A DNA stretch of 64,000 bases from an uncultured Flavobacteriales bacterium (lineage in GTDB: Bacteria; Bacteroidota; Bacteroidia; Flavobacteriales_D; Crocinitomicaceae), in NCBI GenBank assembly GCA_937876195.1, contig CALEIK010000027.1, positions 1-64,000 of the forward strand, in the 5' to 3' direction. Under the pieces are notes generated by a model. It saw only the letters and a list, made by a program, of their open reading frames with translations, made no database searches and was not told where the DNA came from. Below, one piece after another: positions 1-7,192 of the stretch; position 1 is the first letter of the stretch; each line of letters begins with the position of its first letter. The position numbers and the translations under genes are program-made.

Positions 1-211
1 TACTTTTTTCCAGCATGCTTGTACCGTTGTTGTAGATATGCTTGGCAATACGGTTGCCCATTGCATCGTAATCGAAAGATACGTTTTTCTCATCAGATCC
101 CAAAGGCCTTTTAATTTCCTTCACGTTCCTTCGAGCTTCCGAACTTCCCGTTCGACTCTCAGTCTTCACGAGCAGTGCTCGCTCTTCATCAACTCGCCAA
201 ACAATTTCTGC
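1..211 (-). pseudogene. RHS-repeat core fragment, continues beyond the left edge
   Basis: On the minus strand, an open frame from base 211 to the window edge encodes about 70 residues that include FDYDAMGNRIAKHIYN, a classic RHS/YD-repeat signature. There is no usable start codon. An in-frame TAA lies at 212-214, and RHS-like sequence stops abruptly there, just downstream of the small gene at 290-472. The order (RHS tip, immunity-like gene, then RHS core again) is what is left when RHS tips are displaced by recombination. Residues encoded by about 125-190 interrupt the usual W-x-V-x-x-x-VKE-x-x-RP spacing with an extra segment of roughly 22 residues. It could be a decayed gene or the core of a further RHS gene whose start was lost. 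The RHS assignment is clear; its functional state is not. Confidence 0.7.
125..190. repeat. In-frame palindrome-rich insert within the RHS fragment
   Basis: This 66-bp stretch interrupts the RHS coding frame without breaking it. It contains a 13-base palindrome, CGAGCAGTGCTCG (169-181), and a hairpin CGAAC-TTCCC-GTTCG (140-154). The encoded residues are charged and polar and do not look like RHS repeat. This resembles the coding palindromic elements known from other bacteria. That it is a mobile or dispersed repeat is inference from one copy. Confidence 0.4.
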
Positions 212-289
212 TTAGCCTTTCAAGAAATCAAAGAACTATTAACTAGGTAAATACGTTTTTACCTGCTAATTTGATACACGAAACTACTT

Positions 290-472
290 CTATAGATGTT
301 TGAGGACAAAAGCAAACAGCATTAATAATCCTAACACAATTGTACCTATGCCAAAATAGTACAGTTTTTGACCTTTTACAGTTTTTAAATTTCTTCGGAT
401 ATTTTTCTTGGTCGAAAAAAAACCATAAATTACTAAAGAAACAGAAAAAAGTATGTAAAGTATATAACTCAT
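290..472 (-). CDS. Small two-helix membrane protein, candidate immunity protein
   Basis: This 60-residue protein has two predicted membrane helices (about residues 3-19 and 38-58) joined by a short, strongly basic loop (KKNIRRNLKTVKGQK). It starts with ATG one base after the stop of the RHS-tip toxin candidate, so the two are almost certainly translationally coupled. Polymorphic RHS toxins are normally followed by a small cognate immunity gene. A membrane immunity protein would fit a toxin that acts on the inner membrane. I recognise no family; the immunity role rests on position and architecture only. Confidence 0.6.
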   Translation of the reverse strand: MSYILYILFSVSLVIYGFFSTKKNIRRNLKTVKGQKLYYFGIGTIVLGLLMLFAFVLKHL

Positions 473-473
473 T

Positions 474-1541
474 CTATTCTGGGATTTGAATTATAGTAAT
501 ATTCTCGGTATTTAGGTAGTCCGTTACAATATTTGAAGCGTTTTCCATTATTACGTTGGCTGAACCGTCATAACCTATTTGATACATTTTTGAGCCAATA
601 AAGTTATCTGGAATGATTCCAGCAGTAATTGCATCAAAAGAAACTCTAACGGCAAAGTTAGTTACCCCCTGCTCCCAACCATAATCACTAATGTCAAATG
701 CTGTCTCACCCAAATCAGAGAAGAACATCATACCTCCACCAATTGTCTGACCTCCAGGTATAAACATTGCTATTTGACCAGCAGTATTTACAACAATTAA
801 ACCATCCCTTGCAAAATTCTCCAGACCTTGCTTTCCTTCATATCTTTGATCTACTTGATTCGCTTGATACCTCAACCATGGCAAAAAGCCTCCATCATTC
901 CAGATTTTATCACCAGTACTAAGTTTACCTGAAGAAGAATTACTTCTTGGAAGTAGTGTTCTAGCTGCATCCGTATCAGCCATAAGCTTGTTTGATGAAC
1001 TGAATTGATCTGAATTATTTTGAATTGATCTCGACAAAGCTTGTGCTCTGTAGCTTTGCTTTTGATTCTCGTAATAAGCTGTTGGGTTAGATGACCTAGT
1101 ACTCCCGTCATCATTTAAAACCGCTGTTTGAGTCCATTTCAATTGTCCCCCTTTTGCTTGAGTAGCAGTCCAAGACGCCCAATCCCCAGTCTTTCTATTT
1201 TCCTCATAAAATACTATTCCAAAATTCTCACTACACAAGTACGAATCAGAAGGTTCCAGCCCTTCTAGTTCAACCGCATTAATAACTCTATTTCCACTAA
1301 AACTATATGGACTATACCAAGGATACTTAGGATTTAACGGATCAATTGCAAAGAATCTACCAATACGAGGGTCATGCATACGATACTTGAAATTCACGCT
1401 GTTTGCCTCTCCCTTTATCTCATTGTCCTTCTCCTGCCCTTGGAAGCCATAACGGTAAGACCTCATAATATTTTCAGAACAAGCGACATTTGCCGATGTA
1501 GTAGAAAAAGAATATCGAGAAGAATTAGCAACTGTATTCAC
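474..1541 (-). CDS. Orphan RHS tip with C-terminal toxin candidate
   Basis: This 355-residue product opens with the end of an RHS core (about residues 28-95, with YRYGFQGQEKDNEI, KYRMHDPRIGRFFAIDPL and SPYSFSGNRVI), the conserved RHS-associated core that precedes variable toxin tips. Residues after about 98 are unlike the core and form the variable domain. They are Ser/Asn-rich at first and end in a Gly- and hydrophobic-rich stretch (about 255-320) that could enter membranes. The first codon is GTG; an ATG at residue 26 (base 1466) is an alternative. No long RHS barrel is upstream, so this is an orphan or displaced tip rather than a full delivery protein. The next gene is a membrane immunity candidate. 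The toxin activity is unknown; pore formation is a guess. Confidence 0.7.
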   Translation of the reverse strand: MNTVANSSRYSFSTTSANVACSENIMRSYRYGFQGQEKDNEIKGEANSVNFKYRMHDPRIGRFFAIDPLNPKYPWYSPYSFSGNRVINAVELEGLEPSDSYLCSENFGIVFYEENRKTGDWASWTATQAKGGQLKWTQTAVLNDDGSTRSSNPTAYYENQKQSYRAQALSRSIQNNSDQFSSSNKLMADTDAARTLLPRSNSSSGKLSTGDKIWNDGGFLPWLRYQANQVDQRYEGKQGLENFARDGLIVVNTAGQIAMFIPGGQTIGGGMMFFSDLGETAFDISDYGWEQGVTNFAVRVSFDAITAGIIPDNFIGSKMYQIGYDGSANVIMENASNIVTDYLNTENITIIQIPE

Positions 1542-1601
1542 AGTATAAATTTAATCACTCCTTATGCAATTTCCAAGATTTTGGGTCACAAATATTTGGT
1601 C

Positions 1602-1630
1602 AAAAAAAAGCTCCCAATTTCTTGAGAGCT
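1602..1630 (-). terminator. Intrinsic terminator after higA
   Basis: Read on the minus strand, the stem AGCTCTC / GGGAGCT (one G-T pair) with an 8-base loop is followed by a run of eight T. It lies 35 bases after the antitoxin stop and would end the higBA transcript before the RHS tip. Confidence 0.7.
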
Positions 1631-1664
1631 TAACTTAGTGACTTCTTAGTGAATACTTAGTGAT

Positions 1665-2057
1665 TTAAGCAGACATCAACAGAAAGTGAGCATCAATATC
1701 CAGTTTTGTATGTAACTTCTTTGCTAACTCAATACTTAACTTTCTTCTTCCTGAAAGAAGACCAGAAATAGAAGCCTCACTTATTTCAAGTATTGTTGCT
1801 AATTGATTTTGTCTCCAACCTTTTTCATACATCTTATAACGAAGCATTTCAGCAAGTGACTTCGGTGTTTTCATTGGCATCAACGGAATACCATCTTCAT
1901 ACTGTTCTGCAATAACAGACAGTTGAGATAAGTTTGTTCTATCCACCTTAGACAAGTTTTCAAAACCACCTAATTGAGTAGCTTTTTGGAGCAATGATTC
2001 AATTTTGCTCATTACATTATCGTATTCTTTTCTCGATGTTATTTGTTCTAAATTCAT
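1665..2057 (-). CDS. higA: HigA-type antitoxin with XRE helix-turn-helix
   Basis: This 130-residue protein has an XRE-type helix-turn-helix in its C-terminal half (about residues 68-120; WRQNQLATILEISEASISGLLSGRRKLS shortened to its core QLATILEISEASISGLL). The N-terminal half is the longer helical extension seen in the HigA/YgjM-like antitoxins of Bacteroidota. It lies 17 bases after the HigB-type toxin gene on the same strand. Toxin-first order is typical of hig systems. Its family role is to bind and neutralise HigB and to repress the shared promoter. The helix-turn-helix assignment is firm; pairing with the upstream gene follows from context. Confidence 0.85.
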   Translation of the reverse strand: MNLEQITSRKEYDNVMSKIESLLQKATQLGGFENLSKVDRTNLSQLSVIAEQYEDGIPLMPMKTPKSLAEMLRYKMYEKGWRQNQLATILEISEASISGLLSGRRKLSIELAKKLHTKLDIDAHFLLMSA

Positions 2058-2074
2058 AACTCAAATTTTAATAA

Positions 2075-2368
2075 TCAAACACTTTTACAGTCAATTTTAT
2101 CATATTCACTATGTGTTCCAATAAATCGAATAAAGATGGTTCTAATATCAAAAAATACCATTGCAACCAATCTATAATCATTCCCTTTTACATTAAACAC
2201 ATATCTATCATTTCCAACAGCATCAACTGAATTAAAAGACTTTTTTACTTCTGGAAAACTTTTCCAATCTGCCTTTTTTGATTCTTCGTACCATCTATTT
2301 AGTGGCTCAATAGCATCTGCATGTTTAATGCCAAACTCCACCAAAATTGCTTTTGAAATAATTACCAT
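2075..2368 (-). CDS. higB: HigB-type mRNA interferase toxin
   Basis: This 97-residue protein carries the HigB-family signature NDRYVFNVKGNDYRLVAMVFF followed by IRFIGTHSEYDKID near the C-terminus. HigB toxins are ribosome-dependent endoribonucleases of the RelE fold that cut translated mRNA. I chose the ATG at 2368: the frame stays open to 2407, but a -7 promoter element lies at 2385-2392 inside that extension, and 97 residues matches the family's usual length. The antitoxin follows in the same transcript. Confidence 0.88.
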   Translation of the reverse strand: MVIISKAILVEFGIKHADAIEPLNRWYEESKKADWKSFPEVKKSFNSVDAVGNDRYVFNVKGNDYRLVAMVFFDIRTIFIRFIGTHSEYDKIDCKSV

Positions 2369-2384
2369 ATAATTAATTATATTA

Positions 2385-2392
2385 CAAATATA
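2385..2392 (-). promoter_or_regulatory. Bacteroidota -7 element for higBA
   Basis: TATATTTG on the minus strand matches TANNTTTG and lies 16 bases before the higB ATG. Its position argues against the longer higB start. Confidence 0.6.
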
Positions 2393-2548
2393 TAAATATT
2401 CTTTCATAATTTGAAATTTTATTTCACTTTTAAAGCCTATTTATCACGTCTCATTCCTCTTTTAGTATCCATTTCGAACGTTCATTAAAAAAGAAGCTGA
2501 AGCCGAAACACACAAAAATCTAAATAAATTGTAACTTTAAATCCAATT

Positions 2549-3286
2549 ATGGATACACGACTAGCTGTGTTGATCGATGGAGATAACATTCCATCAAAGC
2601 ACGTAAAAGAAATGATGGAAGAAATTGCCAAGTATGGAAACCCTACCATCAAACGGATCTATGGCGATTGGACGAAACCTCACCTGTCGAAATGGAAAAA
2701 TGTATTGCTGGAAAATGCGGTAACACCAATTCAACAGTACGGTTACACGACAGGGAAAAATGCGACGGATTCTGCCATGATCATCGATGCAATGGATATT
2801 TTGTATTCTGAAAAAGTCGACGGGTTTTGCTTGGTTTCTAGTGACAGTGATTTTACGCGACTAGCAACACGACTCCGTGAAGCTGGAATGAAAGTCTATG
2901 GTATTGGCGAGAAAAAAACACCGAATCCATTCATCGTAGCGTGTGACAAATTCATTTACATTGAGATTCTAAAACCAGAGGAAGAAGAAATTGGCGCAAC
3001 GACTTCGGTTCAAAAAGCAGCCAAGAAAAAGGATGTCGACAGCATTACACCCAAAATTATACAGTTAATCGAATCGACGATTGAAGATGTTGCAGACGAT
3101 GATGGCTGGGCATTTTTAGGGGATGTCGGTGGTTTACTCCAAAAGAAACAACCGAACTTTGATGCACGTAACTTTGGTTTTCTAAAATTAACGCCGTTGA
3201 TCAAGTCCATCAAATCGATTGAACTCGAACAGCGCGAAAACCCGAAAGGACGTTCCAAACTCATCTATGTGAAAGTGAAGGAATAG
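2549..3286 (+). CDS. NYN-domain protein with C-terminal OST-HTH/LOTUS domain
   Basis: This 245-residue protein begins with a NYN (PIN-like) domain, about residues 5-140, showing the acidic metal-binding motifs LIDGDNIP, ATDSAMIIDAMD and SSDSDF. Residues about 165-243 fit an OST-HTH/LOTUS RNA-binding domain (FLGDVGGLLQKK, FGFLKLTPLIKS). This pairing (DUF88 plus OST-HTH) is common in bacteria. The family is expected to bind, and possibly cleave, RNA in the cytoplasm; the actual targets are unknown. A weak -7 element (TAACTTTA, 2532-2539) lies 9 bases before the ATG. It stands alone, facing away from the higBA pair. Confidence 0.88.
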   Translation: MDTRLAVLIDGDNIPSKHVKEMMEEIAKYGNPTIKRIYGDWTKPHLSKWKNVLLENAVTPIQQYGYTTGKNATDSAMIIDAMDILYSEKVDGFCLVSSDSDFTRLATRLREAGMKVYGIGEKKTPNPFIVACDKFIYIEILKPEEEEIGATTSVQKAAKKKDVDSITPKIIQLIESTIEDVADDDGWAFLGDVGGLLQKKQPNFDARNFGFLKLTPLIKSIKSIELEQRENPKGRSKLIYVKVKE

Positions 3287-3301
3287 TATTTACTTTCTGG
3301 A

Positions 3302-3332
3302 TTGAACAATCCTAAAACATTCCGTAACTTTG
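3302..3332 (+). promoter_or_regulatory. Promoter of the secreted amidase gene
   Basis: TTG at 3302-3304 and TAACTTTG at 3325-3332 are separated by 20 bases, matching the Bacteroidota sigma-factor consensus. The apparent TTG start at 3302 is thus the -33 element, so translation should begin at 3386. Confidence 0.7.
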
Positions 3333-3385
3333 CTCTTCAACCCGATGATGTACAACAACCTACATCTCGAATATATTTGAACTTG

Positions 3386-6334
3386 ATGCTACGTTACTTC
3401 TTTCTTCTGCTTGTATTCTCATCTTCTAACTTGTTAGTAGCACAGAATAGTTTTCAGCAGGCATACGTCTCTAATTCTCTTGTTCCACAAGGTCTGCTTG
3501 AAGCTGTTGCTTGGACAAATACACGCATGGTGCATCTTTCCAACGTGACCGAAGGCTGCTCGGGGATTCCTGCACCGTATGGAATTATGGGATTGCACGA
3601 TAACGGAAAAAAATACTTTCATAGAACAGGTAAAATCGTTGCTGAACTTTCGGGAATTAGTATTGCCGAACAAAAACTAAGCGCTCAACAACAAATCAAT
3701 GCATACGCCATCGCTTTCAACTCATTGATGGAAGCTGAAGTTGGAACAAATGGAGATCCAACCAATGGAAATGCCATTCGAAATGTGCTGCATCAGTTAT
3801 CTGAAATTCCTGAAGAAGGAATTGTGAATCAACTGGCGCGTGACATGCAAGTCTACGCTATTTTCGAGTTTATGCGCGATGCAGAAATGGCAACGACGTA
3901 TAATTTCCCAGTTTCCACCATTGACATGGCTACCGTTTTTGGAAATGAAAATTACGCAGTGCTTTCTAGTCCGAAAATTGAATTTACAGCCACAGAAATT
4001 CGTTCTGAGAACAATGCGGTCTACAAACTAAGTTCAGCAAAATCAGTTGAGTTCGGTCCCGCCATTTGGAATCCAGCACCATCCTGTAATTTTAGCTCTC
4101 GTAACGGTGTAGCAGTCTCTGCAATTACTATTCACACCGTACAGGGATCATATGCCGGAGCTATTTCTTGGGCGCAAAATTGTTCGTCCAATGTTTCTTA
4201 CCATTACGTGATTCGTTCTTCAGATGGACAAATAACACAAATGGTTTCGGAAGCTGATAAAGGATGGCATGTGGGTTCCGAAAATCCGTACACCATTGGA
4301 TACGAACACGAGGGATATGTCGATAATCCTGCTTGGTACACTGATACGCTTTATGGAAGTTCAGCAGCTATCAGTCGAGATATTGTCAACAGCGGATATG
4401 GAATTCCAGCTGTGAGGACGTACTATGGCGCTTCTTCTGTCGGAACGAATTTATTGGGTGGATGTACCAAAATCAAGGGACATCAGCATTACCCCAATCA
4501 AACGCACACTGATCCCGGAATCAATTGGGACTGGGAACGCTATTACAGATTGATCAACAACAATCCATCCATTATTACGCTGTCCAATGCTTCGGGTGGA
4601 TTTTACGATACTGGTGGTCCAGCAGGAAATTATTTGGACGATGAACGCGTCATTTGGTTAATTGAACCCGCAAATGTGCAATCAGTTACGCTCGACTTTA
4701 CACTATTCAATGTCGAATCAGGTTACGACAACCTGTTCATTTACGACGGAAACTCCATCGATGCGCCATTGATCGGTCAATATACGGAGACAAATTCATC
4801 TGGAACGATCGTTTCATCTGGTGGAGCGCTTACAGTTGAATTTAGAAGTGATTGTGGAACCGTCGCGCCGGGTTGGGAAGCAAGTTACACATCTGTTCCC
4901 GATGCGGTTAACGTTCCAGAAACAGCAATTATCGCGGGTACAACGTGGCAGAATGACGATTTTCAGGTCAGTTTTAATGACACCGATTTGGACAATGATA
5001 TCAACGAGCGATTTTACTTAATCGCCGAAAAAGAAGTCTCAGCATTTGACTGGAGCGCCACAGTAGCACACGGATTTGCACATGAAACATTCGACGATAA
5101 CGCTGACAATTGGACGGATATCGATGGAACATTTTCTCTGGTGGCTGGCGGCTATACTTTTTCCGATGTGAGTAACCAAAATTCAAATACTTCCTTGAAT
5201 GTTGCACAAGACAATTCACACAGTTACCTCTACGAATGGGAGCAGACAATTACAAGTGCTGATGTCAGTCAACGCGCGGGAATGCACTTTTTCTGTGATG
5301 ATGTTTCACTGCCGAACCGTGGAAATTCTTACTTTATCTTTCTACGACAAAACGACAATAAAGCGCAAATCTATTCTGTCGTCAATGATGTGTTTTACTT
5401 GCAAGCAGACATCAATTACACGGTAAATGTTGCTCAGACGTACAACGTTAAAGCGACCTTCAATCCTTCAACAGGACTGATTCAATTGTACATTGATGAC
5501 ACCTTTGTGGGACAGTGGCAGGATCCAGCACCGTTGACATCCGGAAACGCCATTTCCATCCGAACGGCAGGTTGTCAAGCACGTTTTGATAATATCCGTG
5601 TGTACAAATCACGTGGCGCTCAAGTTGACATCACAGCAGGTTTTGGAGAAGAAATGAGCATTGAAAGCGAAAATGCAGTGCCTACCGCCAAAGTAAAAAC
5701 ACTCGTTGTGGACAACGGTTACCACTGGTCACAAGAAGTTGAACAGGACTATTTGCTCGATTTCACACCACCTGAAATCAATGTCATAAATGACGGAAAC
5801 ACGAACGACATCGACACATTCTACACTGCCTTTTTGGAATCAAACTGGGATATTTTTGATATTCACTCAGACATCAGCGATTACACGTTAGCTGTGGGAA
5901 CGCTTCCCAATTTAGCAGATGTCGTTCCATGGACAAGCAATGGAATTTCCTCGGTGTTTTCGACCGTTCTTGCCAATCCAACCTACAACACCGTGTATTA
6001 TGTTTCTGTGCAAGCGACCAACAACGCTGGTTTGACTTCTATCTTTATTTCTGATGGACAACGTTACCTAGAAGGACTCGGATTGGAGGATGTCCAAGCA
6101 GACTTAGAGGAAATGACACTCTACCCAAATCCTGCTTCACACAGCATTGCGTTTAAAAATGCCCCTGCTCAATTTGAAGTCATCGTGACAGACATGCAAG
6201 GGAAAACCTGTCAATCAGCAGAACTTACGCAAAACGATAAACTTGACATCAGTTCATTGGCGGAAGGGAGCTATCATGTACTCATCAAACTTGAGAATGC
6301 CTTTGTCGTGAAGTCACTGGTTGTTAAAAAATAG
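3386..6334 (+). CDS. Secreted N-acetylmuramoyl-L-alanine amidase with CUB and T9SS domains
   Basis: From the ATG at 3386 the product is 982 residues and starts with a signal peptide (MLRYFFLLLVFSSSNLLVAQ). Residues about 235-385 form an Amidase_2 (PGRP-like) domain: the zinc ligands are likely in ITIHT and KGHQHYP...THTDPG, with YHYVI between. This family cleaves the bond between N-acetylmuramate and the stem peptide of peptidoglycan. A CUB-like domain (about 400-500, GYDNLFIYDG, GGALTVEFRSD) follows, then a concanavalin-like segment (about 567-742), and last a type A T9SS sorting domain (about 911-982, LYPNPASHSIAF). So it is probably a cell-surface or released lytic enzyme acting on other bacteria or on shed wall rather than a periplasmic recycler. 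It is monocistronic. Confidence 0.85.
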   Translation: MLRYFFLLLVFSSSNLLVAQNSFQQAYVSNSLVPQGLLEAVAWTNTRMVHLSNVTEGCSGIPAPYGIMGLHDNGKKYFHRTGKIVAELSGISIAEQKLSAQQQINAYAIAFNSLMEAEVGTNGDPTNGNAIRNVLHQLSEIPEEGIVNQLARDMQVYAIFEFMRDAEMATTYNFPVSTIDMATVFGNENYAVLSSPKIEFTATEIRSENNAVYKLSSAKSVEFGPAIWNPAPSCNFSSRNGVAVSAITIHTVQGSYAGAISWAQNCSSNVSYHYVIRSSDGQITQMVSEADKGWHVGSENPYTIGYEHEGYVDNPAWYTDTLYGSSAAISRDIVNSGYGIPAVRTYYGASSVGTNLLGGCTKIKGHQHYPNQTHTDPGINWDWERYYRLINNNPSIITLSNASGGFYDTGGPAGNYLDDERVIWLIEPANVQSVTLDFTLFNVESGYDNLFIYDGNSIDAPLIGQYTETNSSGTIVSSGGALTVEFRSDCGTVAPGWEASYTSVPDAVNVPETAIIAGTTWQNDDFQVSFNDTDLDNDINERFYLIAEKEVSAFDWSATVAHGFAHETFDDNADNWTDIDGTFSLVAGGYTFSDVSNQNSNTSLNVAQDNSHSYLYEWEQTITSADVSQRAGMHFFCDDVSLPNRGNSYFIFLRQNDNKAQIYSVVNDVFYLQADINYTVNVAQTYNVKATFNPSTGLIQLYIDDTFVGQWQDPAPLTSGNAISIRTAGCQARFDNIRVYKSRGAQVDITAGFGEEMSIESENAVPTAKVKTLVVDNGYHWSQEVEQDYLLDFTPPEINVINDGNTNDIDTFYTAFLESNWDIFDIHSDISDYTLAVGTLPNLADVVPWTSNGISSVFSTVLANPTYNTVYYVSVQATNNAGLTSIFISDGQRYLEGLGLEDVQADLEEMTLYPNPASHSIAFKNAPAQFEVIVTDMQGKTCQSAELTQNDKLDISSLAEGSYHVLIKLENAFVVKSLVVKK

Positions 6335-6401
6335 ACTGGTTTCAATCGTACGCGCTGAAAGCGACTGAAATAAGTTACTTTTACTTACAAATTATCGCAT
6401 T

Positions 6402-7130
6402 TTGGAATACGTTGTTCTATTCATCTTTCTAGCACTCATCGCCGAAATTCTCGGGACAATCGGTGGTTTTGGTTCATCTGTTTTCTTTATTCCTATCGCG
6501 AGTTTTTTTCTTGATTTTCAATCGGTACTTGGTATTACAGCTGTATTTCACGTGGCCAGTAATCTCTCCAAAATTGCACTTTTCAGAAAGGGCGTTGATA
6601 AGAAGCTCATTTTTTACCTGGGAATTCCCGCCGTCGTGTTTGTCATTATTGGCGCCTATTTCAGCAATCAAGTGAAAACAGAATTACTGGAAATCTGCTT
6701 GGCGATCTTTCTGATCCTTACCAGTATTGTTTTTCTTGTTTTCAAAACATTTACCATCAATCCAACCATTAAAAATTCCATCATTGGAGGAATTCTATCG
6801 GGCGGCATCGCTGGATTGATTGGAACAGGTGGAGCCATCCGTGGAATTACGTTGACGGCTTTTGGACTAACTCCCGCAGTATTTATCGCAACATCTGCAG
6901 TCATCGATTTAGGTGTAGATGCGAGTCGAAGTCTCGTGTATTGGTACAATGGATATTTGCAGCAAAACGAACTCTACCTCATTCCATTTTTGGTTGTTGC
7001 GAGTTTTGTGGGGACATACATCGGAAAAAGAATACTGAACAAGGTGTCCAAAGAGCGTTTTAAAGTCATGGTTCTCACACTAGTACTCATAACAGGCATC
7101 AGTACCATCGTAAAGGTGATCATCAGTTAA
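6402..7130 (+). CDS. TauE/SafE-like (TSUP) membrane transporter
   Basis: This 242-residue protein is made of about eight hydrophobic helices arranged as two similar halves, each with a Gly-rich start (ILGTIGGFGSS near residue 16; GGIAGLIGTGGAIRG near 130). That duplicated pattern is typical of the TSUP/TauE-SafE family, proposed exporters of sulfite or other sulfur-containing organic anions across the inner membrane. The start is TTG; no in-frame ATG lies near the first helix. It precedes the molybdopterin oxidoreductase by 62 bases on the same strand, so the two may be co-transcribed. The substrate cannot be read from sequence. Confidence 0.82.
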   Translation: MEYVVLFIFLALIAEILGTIGGFGSSVFFIPIASFFLDFQSVLGITAVFHVASNLSKIALFRKGVDKKLIFYLGIPAVVFVIIGAYFSNQVKTELLEICLAIFLILTSIVFLVFKTFTINPTIKNSIIGGILSGGIAGLIGTGGAIRGITLTAFGLTPAVFIATSAVIDLGVDASRSLVYWYNGYLQQNELYLIPFLVVASFVGTYIGKRILNKVSKERFKVMVLTLVLITGISTIVKVIIS

Positions 7131-7192
7131 TCATCGATTCGTAATCCACTTCACCCAAAAATCCTTATTTTTAGTTCTACGAAGTCAATACC

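Noticed and set aside
38..250. Plus-strand ORF of 70 codons at the left edge
   Set aside because: The opposite strand encodes RHS core here; the plus frame has no recognisable protein.
872..1625. Overlapping ORFs on both strands inside the RHS tip
   Set aside because: They are out-of-frame shadows of the RHS tip, whose core motifs are clear.
3302..3385. TTG start for the secreted amidase
   Set aside because: The TTG is the -33 promoter element and the extension would bury the signal peptide.
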